This document shows, piece by piece, positions 51,738-63,132 of a DNA stretch of 64,000 nt. The notes beneath the pieces are model-generated. The model searched no databases. It saw only the letters and a list, made by a program, of their open reading frames with translations, and was not told the DNA's origin. Position 1 is the stretch's first letter; each line of letters starts with the position of its first letter. Source of the stretch: Halomonas sp. 25-S5 (lineage in GTDB: Bacteria > Pseudomonadota > Gammaproteobacteria > Pseudomonadales > Halomonadaceae); contig NZ_JARANV010000004.1 of assembly GCF_029889845.1 (NCBI RefSeq), positions 124,001-188,000 of the forward strand, written 5' to 3'. A program made the translations under genes and the position numbers.

Positions 51738-52295
51738 TCAGACCTGAATCAGGTCGTGTTCCTTGGACTCCAGCGCCTTGTCGATCTCGGCGATGATGCT
51801 GTCGGTGAGCTTCTGGATGGCCTCCTCGGCCTGGTGCTGCTCGTCCTCGGTGATCTCCTTCTCCTTGAGCAGCGACTTGAGGTCGCCGTTGGCATCGCGA
51901 CGCACGTTGCGCACCGCCACCCGGGCATGTTCGGCCTCCTGGCGGGCCTGCTTGATGTAGCCCTTGCGCGTCTCCTCGGTGAGCATCGGCATGGGCACGC
52001 GGATCACGTTGCCGGCGCTTGCCGGGTTGAGGCCGAGATCGGAGGTCATGATGGCCTTCTCGATCTTGGGCACCATCTGCTGCTCCCAGGGCACCACGGC
52101 CAGGGTCCTGGCGTCCTCGACGTTGATCGAGGCCACCTGATTGAGCGGCACCTGGCCACCGTAGTAGTCCACGGTCACCGCATCCAGGATGCTGGAGTGC
52201 GCCCGACCGGTACGGATCTTATTGAAGTTCTGGTGAAGGCCCTCAAGGCTCTTCTTCATGCGACTCTGCGCATCCTTCTTGATGTCATCGATCAC
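51738..52295 (-). CDS. frr: Ribosome recycling factor
   Basis: Splits post-termination ribosomes together with EF-G. Motifs are KIRTGRAHSSILD, IMTSDLGLNPASAGN and ARVAVRNVRRDAN. A GTG at 52295 (IDDIKKDAQSRMKK following) with GAGGGTGA just upstream gives 185 residues, the exact family length, and is preferred to the ATG at 52313 that lies inside the pyrH stop region. It is four bases downstream of pyrH. Confidence 0.95.
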   Translation of the reverse strand: MIDDIKKDAQSRMKKSLEGLHQNFNKIRTGRAHSSILDAVTVDYYGGQVPLNQVASINVEDARTLAVVPWEQQMVPKIEKAIMTSDLGLNPASAGNVIRVPMPMLTEETRKGYIKQARQEAEHARVAVRNVRRDANGDLKSLLKEKEITEDEQHQAEEAIQKLTDSIIAEIDKALESKEHDLIQV

Positions 52296-52299
52296 TGTC

Positions 52300-53067
52300 T
52301 CACCCTCTGTCAATCAGCGTGCCTTCCTTGCCACCCACCACCAGGTTCAGCAGGGCACCCGGCTTGTTCATGTTGAAGACCCGCACCGGCATGTCATGGT
52401 CCCGCACCAGGCAGATGGCGGTCAAATCCATCACCCCGAGCTTCTGGTCGAGCGCATCATCATAGGACAGCTGCTCGTACTTGACCGCCTCGGGGTGCTT
52501 GACCGGGTCCTTGTCGTAGACCCCATCGACCTTGGTGGCCTTGACCACCACGTCGGCGTCGATCTCGATGCCGCGCAGGCAGGCCGCGGAGTCCGTGGTG
52601 AAGAAGGGATTGCCGGTGCCGGCCGAGAACAGTACCACGTCGCCGGACGTCAGGTAGCGGATGGCGGTCCGGCGGTCGTAATGCTCCACCACGCCACTCA
52701 TCGGAATCGCCGACATCACCCGCGAACGAATGTTGGAGCGCTCCAGGGCATCGCGCATGGCCAGGGCGTTCATCACCGTGGCCAGCATGCCCATGTGGTC
52801 ACCGGTGACCCGATCCATGCCCGCCTCGTGCAGGGCCGCCCCGCGGAAGAGGTTGCCGCCGCCGACGACGATGCCGACCTGGACGCCGATCCCCACCAGC
52901 TGGCCGATCTCCAGCGCCAGGCGATCCAGCACCTTGGGGTCGATGCCGAACTCGGCATCGCCGGTCAAGGCCTCGCCGGAGAGCTTGAGCAGGATACGCT
53001 TGTATTTCGACACCTCGGCGCGGGTCTTCTCGGGCTTGCTGGGGGCGGGCTGATCGGCACTGGTCAT
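52300..53067 (-). CDS. pyrH: Uridylate kinase
   Basis: Hexameric UMP kinase of the amino-acid-kinase fold, producing UDP. It has [14 protein letters not shown] at the N-terminal phosphate loop, [10 protein letters not shown], and [20 protein letters not shown] near the middle. It has 255 residues with ATG 53067, which follows GGGAG at eight bases. The first 25 residues are a polar extension relative to E. coli. It sits in the conserved rpsB-tsf-pyrH-frr series. Confidence 0.96.
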   Translation of the reverse strand: MTSADQPAPSKPEKTRAEVSKYKRILLKLSGEALTGDAEFGIDPKVLDRLALEIGQLVGIGVQVGIVVGGGNLFRGAALHEAGMDRVTGDHMGMLATVMNALAMRDALERSNIRSRVMSAIPMSGVVEHYDRRTAIRYLTSGDVVLFSAGTGNPFFTTDSAACLRGIEIDADVVVKATKVDGVYDKDPVKHPEAVKYEQLSYDDALDQKLGVMDLTAICLVRDHDMPVRVFNMNKPGALLNLVVGGKEGTLIDRG

Positions 53068-53132
53068 GGGGTATCTCCCGGGTTCTCGACGCATGGTGGT
53101 GGATGGCCGGATTCACCGGCCGGATACACGAA

Positions 53133-53154
53133 GGCGTGCGCTCGCGCGCACGCC
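53133..53154 (-). terminator. Hairpin between tsf and pyrH
   Basis: GGCGTGCGC / GCGCACGCC is a 9-bp stem with a 4-base loop, 25 bases beyond the tsf stop in the direction of transcription. The following TTCG is not a good T-tract. It may attenuate read-through into pyrH rather than stop it fully. Confidence 0.5.
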
Positions 53155-53178
53155 ATCTTCACACTGGAACCTGTGACC

Positions 53179-54048
53179 TCAGCTGCGCTTGGCCTGTTCC
53201 ATCACTTCCTTGGCGAAGTCGACATCTTCCTTCTCGATGCCCTCGCCCACCTCGAAACGGGTGAAGCCGACCACCTCGCCGCCGGCCGCCTTGACGAACT
53301 CGGCCACGGACTGGTCCGGGTTCTTGACGAAGGGCTGCTCGGTCAGGCTGTTCTCGGCCAGGTACTTCTTCAGGCGGCCCTGGACCATCTTCTCGGCGAT
53401 CTGCTCGGGCTTGCCGGCCATGTCGGGCTGGGCCAGGATAATCGCCTTCTCGGCGTCCAGCTGCTCCTGGGGCATGTCCTCGGGACGCGCCACGGCCGGG
53501 CTGATGGCGGCGACATGCATGGCGACGTCCTTGGCTACCTCGGCGTTGCCGCCCTGGAGCACCGTCAGCACGCCGATGCGGCCGCCATGGACGTACTCGC
53601 CGACCAGCTTGCCGTCGCCGGCCTCGACGACGACGCAGCGACGCACGCCGATGTTCTCGCCGATCTTCTGCACCAGCTGCTCGCGGGCGGTCTCGAGCTC
53701 ACCGGCCATGACGGCGGTCACGTCCTCGCTCTTGGCGGCGAAGAAGGTGTCGGCGATCTTCTCGGCGAAGGCCTTGAAGTTGTCGTCACGGGCGACGAAG
53801 TCGGTCTCGGAGTTGATCTCGACCATCACGCCGTAGCTGCCGTCCTCGGCCACGCGGGTGACCACGACGCCCTCGGCGGCGGTGCGGCCGGCCTTCTTGG
53901 CGGCCTTGAGGCCGGAATTCTTGCGCAGGTTCTCGATGGCCTGCTCGATGTCACCATCGGTCTCGGTGAGGGCCTTCTTGCACTCCATCATGCCGAGCCC
54001 GGTACGCTCGCGCAGTGCCTTGACCTGGGAGGCGCTGATAGCTGCCAT
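53179..54048 (-). CDS. tsf: Translation elongation factor Ts
   Basis: Guanine nucleotide exchange factor for EF-Tu. The N-terminal UBA-like domain is [20 protein letters not shown] followed by MECKKALTE. The core contains the [19 protein letters not shown] motif that contacts EF-Tu. It has 289 residues. GAGGTG precedes ATG 54048. It is downstream of rpsB with a GC-rich hairpin between. Confidence 0.97.
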   Translation of the reverse strand: MAAISASQVKALRERTGLGMMECKKALTETDGDIEQAIENLRKNSGLKAAKKAGRTAAEGVVVTRVAEDGSYGVMVEINSETDFVARDDNFKAFAEKIADTFFAAKSEDVTAVMAGELETAREQLVQKIGENIGVRRCVVVEAGDGKLVGEYVHGGRIGVLTVLQGGNAEVAKDVAMHVAAISPAVARPEDMPQEQLDAEKAIILAQPDMAGKPEQIAEKMVQGRLKKYLAENSLTEQPFVKNPDQSVAEFVKAAGGEVVGFTRFEVGEGIEKEDVDFAKEVMEQAKRS

Positions 54049-54121
54049 GGGTGTCACCTCTGAATATCTCGGGAAGTGGACCGGACCCTCGCAGCGGAGA
54101 ATCCGGTGAATTCGTAGAAGA

Positions 54122-54145
54122 AAGGGGGCCGCGGCCCCCTTCTCG
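54122..54145 (-). terminator. Hairpin between rpsB and tsf
   Basis: AAGGGGGCC / GGCCCCCTT around a GC centre (54122-54141) forms a 9-10 bp stem. In the minus direction it is followed by TCTTCT. It probably acts as a partial terminator setting the rpsB:tsf ratio, a role known for E. coli. Confidence 0.6.
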
Positions 54146-54210
54146 TCTAACCGGCATCGATGGCATCGGCATGACAGGCCGCCCACAGCCGCCGATCAGA
54201 CGGGCCGCGA

Positions 54211-54960
54211 TCACTCGGCGGCGCTGTCGCTTTCCTGAGCGGCGGCCTCTTCGGTCACCTCGACGAACTCGTCGGGGCGACCTTCCTTGGCACGGGCGCA
54301 GGCGTCGGCGACGGCCTTGACGTAGATCTGGATGGCACGGATGGAGTCATCGTTGCCCGGGATCACGTAGTCGACGCCATCGGGATCGGAGTTGGTGTCC
54401 ACCACGCCGATAACCGGGATGCCCAGCTTGTTCGCTTCGTTGATGGCGATGCGCTCATGGTCGACGTCGATCACGAAGAGGGCATCGGGCAGGCCGCCCA
54501 TGTCCTTGATACCACCCACGGACCGCTCGAGCTTGTCCTGCTCGCGGGTCGCCATCAGCACTTCCTTCTTGGTCAGCTTCTCGAAGGTGCCGTCCTCGTG
54601 CATGGCCTCGAGTTCGCGCAGGCGCTTGATGGAGACGCGGATGGTCTTGTAGTTGGTCAGCATGCCGCCGAGCCAGCGGTGGTTGACGAACGGCTGGCCG
54701 ACGCGATTGGCGTCTGCCTTGATGATCTTGCTCGCGCTGCGCTTGGTGCCGACGAACAGGATCTTGTTGTTGGCCGCGGCCATCTTCTCGACCACATCGA
54801 TGGCCTCGTTGAGGGCCGGCAGGGTGTGCTCGAGGTTGATGATGTGGATCTTGTTGCGAGCGCCGAAGATGAACTTGCTCATCTTCGGGTTCCAGTACTT
54901 GGTCTGGTGACCGAAGTGAGCACCTGCTTTGAGCAGGTCACGCATGTTGACGTGTGCCAT
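54211..54960 (-). CDS. rpsB: 30S ribosomal protein S2
   Basis: Ribosomal protein S2, 249 residues. It starts [27 protein letters not shown]-like [16 protein letters not shown] and [20 protein letters not shown] are diagnostic. The C-terminal tail is acidic ([16 protein letters not shown]). AGGAG lies seven bases before the ATG. The frame continues upstream to 55089, but that part is leader RNA. Confidence 0.98.
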   Translation of the reverse strand: MAHVNMRDLLKAGAHFGHQTKYWNPKMSKFIFGARNKIHIINLEHTLPALNEAIDVVEKMAAANNKILFVGTKRSASKIIKADANRVGQPFVNHRWLGGMLTNYKTIRVSIKRLRELEAMHEDGTFEKLTKKEVLMATREQDKLERSVGGIKDMGGLPDALFVIDVDHERIAINEANKLGIPVIGVVDTNSDPDGVDYVIPGNDDSIRAIQIYVKAVADACARAKEGRPDEFVEVTEEAAAQESDSAAE

Positions 54961-55166
54961 GGATGACTCCTGAAAAATCGGGTTAGGCCTCCACGCACCC
55001 CATGGATCCGACCGCCGCGTCATCGTGAGATGACCACGACAGCACCCGGGACCATGTGACGGTGCATGTGTGATTTCAAGGCATTGCATTGATTAAGCGC
55101 ACTTCCCGACCTCGCCGAGGCGCCGAGGGGTCGGCAGGGCTCCGCGATTGCAGGAAAGCGCGCAGA

Positions 55167-55195
55167 TTTATACCATGGATGACCTCTGAGATGAA
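55167..55195 (-). promoter_or_regulatory. Candidate rpsB promoter and S2 leader
   Basis: Minus-strand TTCATC (55190-55195), 17-base spacer and TATAAA (55167-55172) lie about 200 bases before rpsB. That leaves a long leader at 54961-55160, in keeping with S2 autoregulation of rpsB-tsf known in E. coli. I could not identify a conserved leader fold by eye. Confidence 0.4.
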
Positions 55196-55254
55196 GTCGT
55201 CCGATGTTCGAGCCCGCCGTTGTCCGGGCGACACCACCCCCGATTCGAGATTCC

Positions 55255-56046
55255 ATGAACGTACCCATCAAGACGCCCGACGAGATCGAGAAGATGCGCG
55301 AGGCGGGCCGCCAGGCCGCCAGCGTGTTCGAGATGATCCTCCCCCACGTGACGGCCGGCGTGAGCACCGGCAAGCTGGACCGGCTGTGCCACGACTACAT
55401 CGTCGACGAGCTGGGTTCCACCCCGGCGCCGCTCGACTATCACGGCTTCCCCAAGTCGATCTGCACCTCGATCAACCACGTGGTCTGCCACGGCATCCCG
55501 GATGACGCCAAGAAGCTCAAGAAGGGCGACATCATGAACATCGACATCACCGTGAAGACCGCCGACGGCTATCACGGCGACTCCAGCATGATGTTCATCA
55601 TCGGCGAAACCATCCAGGGCGAGCGCCTGTGCCGAGTCACCCAGGAGTGTCTGTACCGCAGCATCGCCCTAGTGCGCCCGGGCGTGCATCTCTCCGAACT
55701 GGCCCGCGCCATCCAGTCCCACGCCGAGGCCAACGGCTATTCGGTGGTGCGCGACTTCTGCGGGCACGGCATCGGCGCCGGCTTCCACGAGGATCCGCAG
55801 GTCCTGCACTACGACGGCTACGCCCCCGAGGCCGACATCGCCCTCGAGGAGGGCATGTGCTTCACCATCGAGCCGATGATCAACGTTGGCGACCATCGCA
55901 CCAAGGTGCTGCGCGACGGCTGGACCGCCGTGACCAAGGACAGGAGCCTGACCGCCCAGTGGGAGCACACCCTGCTGGTCACCGCGACGGGCGTGGAGGT
56001 GCTCACCGCCCGTGGCGACGAAGACCTCTCCTTCCTCGACCGCTGA
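55255..56046 (+). CDS. map: Methionine aminopeptidase, type I
   Basis: Removes the initiator Met from nascent proteins using two divalent metals. It starts MNVPIKTPDEIEKMREAGRQ. The metal ligands lie in NIDITVKTADGYHGDSS, RDFCGHGIGAGFHEDPQ, CFTIEPMINVG and SLTAQWEHTLLVT. It has 263 residues. It diverges from rpsB, and glnD follows after 10 bases, the same map-glnD pair seen in E. coli. Confidence 0.97.
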   Translation: MNVPIKTPDEIEKMREAGRQAASVFEMILPHVTAGVSTGKLDRLCHDYIVDELGSTPAPLDYHGFPKSICTSINHVVCHGIPDDAKKLKKGDIMNIDITVKTADGYHGDSSMMFIIGETIQGERLCRVTQECLYRSIALVRPGVHLSELARAIQSHAEANGYSVVRDFCGHGIGAGFHEDPQVLHYDGYAPEADIALEEGMCFTIEPMINVGDHRTKVLRDGWTAVTKDRSLTAQWEHTLLVTATGVEVLTARGDEDLSFLDR

Positions 56047-56056
56047 GTCGACCGCC

Positions 56057-58738
56057 ATGCTCCTGCACCACTACCGCTTCGTCCCCGACGGCAGCCTCTT
56101 CGACGTCGAGGCCTTCCGCGCCGAGCTCGCCGGCGAGCGCTCGCCGATCACCCCCTTCAAGGCCGCGCTGCGCGGCCTCCAGGCCCGCCTCGACGAGCGT
56201 TTCCGCGCCGGCGCCGACATCCGCGACCTGGTGCACGGCCGGGCCTGGTGCCTGGATCGCCTGCTGGCCATCGCCTGGGAGCAACACACCTGGCCCGATG
56301 ACGGGGTAACCCTGCTCGCCGTGGGCGGCTACGGCCGCGGCGAGCTGCACCCCCACTCCGACATCGACCTGCTGCTGCTGCTCGAAGAAGACGACGACAC
56401 GCCGTATCGCGAGCCGCTGACGGCCTTCATCACCTTCCTGTGGGACATCGGCCTGGAGATCGGCCACAGCGTGCGCTCGCTCGCCGACTGCGAGCGCGAG
56501 GCCGAGGCCGACGTGACGGTGATCACCAACCTGCTCGAGACCCGTACCCTGGCCGGGCCCGACGGCCTGCGCGAGGCGATGCAGGCGCGCCTTTCCACCG
56601 ACCGGCTATGGCCGGCGGACCGCTTCTTCGAGGCCAAGTGGCAGGAGCAGATCAGCCGTCACTACCGCTACAACAACTCCGAGTACCACCTCGAGCCCAA
56701 CATCAAGAGCTCGCCCGGCGGGCTGCGCGACATCCAGATGATCGGCTGGGTGGCCAAGCGCCACTTCGGCACCCAGCGCTACGAGGACCTGGTCGCCGGC
56801 GGCTTCATGAACGACCCGGAGCTGCGCATCCTCAGCCAGGGCCAGGCCTTCCTGTGGCAGGTGCGCTACGCCCTGCACATGCTCACCGACCGCGCCGAGG
56901 ACCGCCTGCTGTTCGACCACCAGCGCACCATCGCCGAACTGTTCGGCTACCGCGACACCCCGGAACGCCTGGCCGTGGAGCAGTTCATGAAGCGCTACTA
57001 CCGCCATGTCACGGCGCTGGCCGGGCTCAACGACATGCTGCTGCAGCACTTCGACGAGGGGATCCTGCACGCCGGCGAGGCGCTCACCACCCTCCCCCTC
57101 AACGAGCGCTTCGAGATCAAGGGAGGCTATATCCAGGCGCGCTCGCGCCATGTCTTCCGCAAGCGTCCCTCGGCGCTGCTCGAGCTCTTCCTGCTGATGG
57201 CCGAGCACCCGGAGATCGAGGGGGTACGCGCCGACACCATCCGCCTGATCCGCGACCACCGCCACCAGATCGACGATCTCTATCGCGACGACCTGCGTCA
57301 CCAGAGCCTGTTCATGGCCCTGCTGCGCTCCGGCGGCAACGTGGCCCGCCAGCTGCGGCGCATGAACCGCTACGGCGTGCTCGGCAAGTACCTGCCCGAG
57401 TTCGGCCAGGCGGTGGGGCTGATGCAGCACGACCTCTTCCACATCTACACGGTGGACGCCCATACGCTGCGCCTGCTCAAGTGCATCCACGGCTTCCGCA
57501 AGCCCGAGGCCAAGGAGGAGTTCCCGGTCGCCGCCAACCTGATCCACCAGCTGCCCAAGCTGGAGCTGTTGTGGATCGCCGGGCTCTACCACGACATCGG
57601 CAAGGGACGCGGCGGCGACCACTCCACCCTCGGCGCCCGGGATGCCGAGGCCTTCTGCGAGCGCCACGGGCTCTCCAGCCGCGACACGCGCCTGGTCAGC
57701 TGGCTGGTGGAGCACCACCTGATGATGTCCATGGTCGCCCAGAAGCGCGACATCACCGACCCCGACGTGATCGCCGACTTCGCGCGCCTGGTCGGCGACG
57801 AGACCCGGCTCGACTACCTCTACGTGCTGACGGTGGCCGACATCAACGCCACCAACCCGACCCTGTGGAACGGCTGGCGGGCCTCGCTGCTGCGCCAGCT
57901 GCACAGCGAGACCAAGCGCGCCCTGCGCCGCGGCCTCGAGAACCCCCTGGAACGCGACGACTGGGTGCGGGAGACGCGCAGTGAGGCCCACTCGCTGCTC
58001 GCCTCGGTGGGCGCCGACATGGCCCGGGTCGACCGGCTCTGGGAGTCGCTGGGCGAGGACTACTTCCTCCAGTACGCGCCCAGCGAGATCGTCTGGCAGA
58101 CCCAGGGCATCCTCGGCCATGGCGACAGCCAGCTGCCGCTGATCCTGATCAACGCCCCCATCGACGACATGGCCGAGGGCGGCACCAAGGTCTTCATCCA
58201 CACCCGCTCGGTGGACGACCTCTTCGCCGCCACCGCCGCCGCCATGGACCAGCTGGGGCTATCGATCCATGACGCCCGCATCGCCACCTCCAGCAACGAC
58301 TGGACGCTGAACACCTTCATCGTGCTGGACGACCACGGCCAGGCGATCCGTGACCGCGAGCGCATCGAAGAAATCCGCCGCCACCTCGTGGAGGAGCTCG
58401 ACGACCCGGACGACTACCCGCAGATCGTCACCCGGCACACCCCGCGCCAGCTCAAGCACTTCCGCGTGCCCACCGAGGTCAGCATCGAGCAGGACCCGGC
58501 CAACGAGCGCACCCTGCTCGAGCTGGTCGCGCCCGACCGCCCCGGCCTGCTGGCCCGGGTGGGACGCATCTTCATGGAACAGGACATCGCGCTGTCGGCG
58601 GCCAAGATCGCCACCCTGGGCGAGCGGGTCGAGGACGTCTTCTTCATCACCGACAAGGCCGGTGCGCCGCTCACCGACCCGGGACGCCAGCAGCGCCTGC
58701 GCGAGCGCCTCATCGAGGTCCTGGCCATCCCCGGCTGA
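56057..58738 (+). CDS. glnD: Bifunctional PII uridylyltransferase / uridylyl-removing enzyme GlnD
   Basis: Nitrogen sensor that uridylylates PII proteins when glutamine is low and removes UMP when it is high. The nucleotidyltransferase active site is GGYGRGELHPHSDIDLLLL (about residues 90-108). The HD hydrolase domain has LYHDIGKGRGGDHSTLGARD (about 509-528). Two C-terminal ACT domains bind glutamine (QLPLILINAPIDD and TLLELVAPDRPGLLARVG). It has 893 residues with ATG 56057; the longer frame from 56012 overlaps map. It is complete, with no lost active-site motif. Confidence 0.96.
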   Translation: MLLHHYRFVPDGSLFDVEAFRAELAGERSPITPFKAALRGLQARLDERFRAGADIRDLVHGRAWCLDRLLAIAWEQHTWPDDGVTLLAVGGYGRGELHPHSDIDLLLLLEEDDDTPYREPLTAFITFLWDIGLEIGHSVRSLADCEREAEADVTVITNLLETRTLAGPDGLREAMQARLSTDRLWPADRFFEAKWQEQISRHYRYNNSEYHLEPNIKSSPGGLRDIQMIGWVAKRHFGTQRYEDLVAGGFMNDPELRILSQGQAFLWQVRYALHMLTDRAEDRLLFDHQRTIAELFGYRDTPERLAVEQFMKRYYRHVTALAGLNDMLLQHFDEGILHAGEALTTLPLNERFEIKGGYIQARSRHVFRKRPSALLELFLLMAEHPEIEGVRADTIRLIRDHRHQIDDLYRDDLRHQSLFMALLRSGGNVARQLRRMNRYGVLGKYLPEFGQAVGLMQHDLFHIYTVDAHTLRLLKCIHGFRKPEAKEEFPVAANLIHQLPKLELLWIAGLYHDIGKGRGGDHSTLGARDAEAFCERHGLSSRDTRLVSWLVEHHLMMSMVAQKRDITDPDVIADFARLVGDETRLDYLYVLTVADINATNPTLWNGWRASLLRQLHSETKRALRRGLENPLERDDWVRETRSEAHSLLASVGADMARVDRLWESLGEDYFLQYAPSEIVWQTQGILGHGDSQLPLILINAPIDDMAEGGTKVFIHTRSVDDLFAATAAAMDQLGLSIHDARIATSSNDWTLNTFIVLDDHGQAIRDRERIEEIRRHLVEELDDPDDYPQIVTRHTPRQLKHFRVPTEVSIEQDPANERTLLELVAPDRPGLLARVGRIFMEQDIALSAAKIATLGERVEDVFFITDKAGAPLTDPGRQQRLRERLIEVLAIPG

Positions 58739-58894
58739 CGCCGCCCGACGGACGCGCGGGCGGGCCAGCGTTTGAGGCCGCCCCGGGGCTTCCCTATAAT
58801 CGACGCCCTGCCCGCCCGCGCGCCGCCGGCATGCGGGCCATTACCGACAACCACGCCGGACGCTGGCTTCTGTCCCAGGCGCATCTGGACACCC

Positions 58895-60100
58895 ATGAAC
58901 CCCGACCTCGACGCCCTCAAGTCCTACCCCTTCGAGAAGCTCGCCGCCCTCAAGGCCGGCGTGACGCCGCCCGCGGGGCTCTCGCACATCCCGCTGACCA
59001 TCGGCGAGCCGCAGCATGCGCCCTTCGCGGCGGCCCTCGAGGCGCTCACGGCTCACCGCCAGGGCTTCGCCCGCTACCCGGCCACCGCCGGGACGGCCGA
59101 ACTGCGCGCGGCGATCGCCGGCTGGGCGATACAACGCTTCGGGCTGGCGGGGCTCGACGCCGACGACCAGGTGCTGCCGGTGAACGGCACCCGGGAGGCA
59201 ATCTTCGCCTTCGTCCAGGCCGCGCTGGATCGCACTCGCCCGGCGAAGGTGGCGATCCCCAACCCCTTCTATCAGATCTACGAGGGTGCCACCCTGCTCG
59301 CCGGCGGCAAGCCGCTCTATCTGGACGCCACGGCCGAGAACGGCTTCCGGCCGGACCTGGACAGCGTGCCCGCCGAGACCTGGCGCGACGTCCAGCTGGT
59401 GTTCCTCTGCTCGCCGGCCAACCCCAACGGGGCGGTGACGCCGTTGGCCGAATTCGAGAAGCTTATCGCCCTCGCAGATGAGCACGATTTCCTGATCGCC
59501 TCGGACGAGTGCTACTCGGAGCTCTACCTGGACGAGGCCGCCCCGCCGCCGGGGCTGCTCGAGGCCTGTGCGCGCCTCGGCCGCCACAGCTACCGGCGCT
59601 GCCTGGTGTTCCACTCCCTCTCCAAGCGCTCCAACCTGCCGGGGCTGCGTTCCGGGTTCGTCGCCGGCGATGCCGCGCTGATCGCCCCCTTCAAGCGCTA
59701 CCGCACCTACCACGGCTGCGCCATGTCGCTGCCCGTCCAGCAGGCCTCGATCACCGCCTGGCACGACGAGGCGCACGTGCGCGCCAACCGCGACGCCTAC
59801 CGCGAGACGTTCGCCGCGGTCACCGAGGTCCTCGCCCCGGTGATGGACTTTCCCACCCCCCGGGCCGGCTTCTACCTGTGGCCGGCGGTGCCCGGCGGGG
59901 ACGACGCGGCCTTCACCCGCGCGCTCTACGCCGAGACCAACGTCAGCGTGCTGCCCGGCCGCTACATGGGCCGGGTCGGCAGCAGCGGCACAAACCCCGG
60001 CAGCGGCCGGCTGCGCCTGGCGCTGGTCGCCGAGGTCGAGGCCACGGTGGAGGCCGCCTGGCGCATCCGCCGCTTCATCGAGAGGAGTCCCCGATGCTGA
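58895..60100 (+). CDS. dapC: Succinyldiaminopimelate transaminase
   Basis: Class I PLP aminotransferase that converts N-succinyl-2-amino-6-oxopimelate to N-succinyl-LL-diaminopimelate in lysine/peptidoglycan synthesis. The PLP lysine is Lys244 in FHSLSKRSNLPGLRSG; CSPANPNGAVTP is the cofactor-binding segment. It starts MNPDLDALKSYPFEKL, the family N-terminus, and has 401 residues. The assignment over other class I aminotransferases rests on the N-terminus and on the neighbours dapD and dapE. It overlaps the next gene by seven bases. Confidence 0.92.
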   Translation: MNPDLDALKSYPFEKLAALKAGVTPPAGLSHIPLTIGEPQHAPFAAALEALTAHRQGFARYPATAGTAELRAAIAGWAIQRFGLAGLDADDQVLPVNGTREAIFAFVQAALDRTRPAKVAIPNPFYQIYEGATLLAGGKPLYLDATAENGFRPDLDSVPAETWRDVQLVFLCSPANPNGAVTPLAEFEKLIALADEHDFLIASDECYSELYLDEAAPPPGLLEACARLGRHSYRRCLVFHSLSKRSNLPGLRSGFVAGDAALIAPFKRYRTYHGCAMSLPVQQASITAWHDEAHVRANRDAYRETFAAVTEVLAPVMDFPTPRAGFYLWPAVPGGDDAAFTRALYAETNVSVLPGRYMGRVGSSGTNPGSGRLRLALVAEVEATVEAAWRIRRFIERSPRC

Positions 60101-60432
60101 CGCTCTACGTGATCAAGAACTGCGACACCTGTCGCCGCGCCCGCAAGGCGCTGGACGGCAAGGGCATTCCCTACCAGGTCCATGACTTGCGCGAGGACGG
60201 GCTTTCCGAAATGCTGCTGGAGCACATCCTGCACCGCGTGCCGGTCATGGAGGTGCTCAACAAGCGCAGCACCACCTGGCGTCAGCTCGATGACGAGGAG
60301 AAGGCCGACATCGACGCCAACACGGCGCGCGAGCTGATGCTGGCCCACCCCACCCTGCTCAGGCGCCCGCTGCTCGATACCGGCGACGAGATCCTCGTCG
60401 GTTACCGCGACGGCGACTACGACTCACGCTAG
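60094..60432 (+). CDS. ArsC/Spx-family thioredoxin-fold reductase (YffB-like)
   Basis: A 112-residue protein of the ArsC/Spx/MgsR superfamily, similar to E. coli YffB. It has the redox motif NCDTCRRARKAL with CxxC, and the LRRPLLDTGDEILVGY C-terminal segment typical of ArsC-like proteins. E. coli YffB is encoded just upstream of dapE and its role is unclear; glutathione-dependent thiol reduction has been suggested. GAGAGGAG precedes ATG 60094, inside the end of dapC. No arsenic genes are nearby, so arsenate reduction is unlikely. Confidence 0.85.
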   Translation: MLTLYVIKNCDTCRRARKALDGKGIPYQVHDLREDGLSEMLLEHILHRVPVMEVLNKRSTTWRQLDDEEKADIDANTARELMLAHPTLLRRPLLDTGDEILVGYRDGDYDSR

Positions 60433-60474
60433 GGCCTGCCAAGCCCTCCCCACGCTTCCAGAGGACACCTTCCC

Positions 60475-62659
<2,185 letters not shown>

Positions 62660-62666
62660 GGCGCCC

Positions 62667-63053
62667 ATGCAAACCTATCCCGATATCGAGATCTACCTGG
62701 CACACTGCGACATCGCGCGTCTGGATGCCTGGCTCCGGCAGGCCATCGGCGCCGAGCCGCTGTCGCCCGCGGGCAAGCGCCAGTGGCGCACCCTCGGCCA
62801 CGCCGCTGCCGGTGAGGTGCCAATACTGGTGGTGGAGAAGGCCGCCGACGGCTTCGCGAGCCTGTGGCTCGACAGCCCGGAGACGCCCTGGGAGACCGAC
62901 GCGGCCTGTGCCCGGGAGGCCGCCCGGCGGCTCGAGTGCGAGGTGCGCTGCTCGCTGGGCGGCTGGCAGCCCGGCGACGACCCGGACCGCTTCCTGCAGG
63001 TGCTGCCCGACGGCACCGAGCAGGCGATCGACTGGCCCGACTCCGGCCAGTGA
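62667..63053 (+). CDS. Conserved-looking hypothetical protein downstream of dapE
   Basis: A 128-residue soluble, acidic protein that I do not recognise. It starts MQTYPDIEIYLAHCDIARLD. It has two short repeated-looking predicted alpha/beta halves, two cysteines, many Trp (LWLDSPETPW, GGWQPGDD) and no signal or membrane segment. GAGG lies five bases before ATG 62667; an earlier in-frame ATG at 62640 overlaps dapE by 20 bases. It is likely the last gene of the dap transcript because an intrinsic terminator follows directly. Confidence 0.65.
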   Translation: MQTYPDIEIYLAHCDIARLDAWLRQAIGAEPLSPAGKRQWRTLGHAAAGEVPILVVEKAADGFASLWLDSPETPWETDAACAREAARRLECEVRCSLGGWQPGDDPDRFLQVLPDGTEQAIDWPDSGQ

Positions 63054-63059
63054 CCCCGA

Positions 63060-63095
63060 AACGACATCGCCCCGCAGGTGCGGGGCGATGTCGTT
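63060..63095. terminator. Strong hairpin ending the dap cluster
   Basis: AACGACATCGCCCCGC / GCGGGGCGATGTCGTT is a perfect 16-bp stem with an AGGT loop. It lies 7 bases after the hypothetical gene and before the convergent cold-shock gene, so it probably serves both. No T-run beyond TT on either side. Confidence 0.8.
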
Positions 63096-63132
63096 GGCAG
63101 TGAGATAACGCGCCGAGCGCAGGCGCTTCGAT

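Noticed and set aside
60094..60432. Arsenate reductase annotation for the ArsC-like gene
   Set aside because: No arsenic resistance genes are nearby, and the dap context and YffB-like sequence argue for a different thiol reductase.
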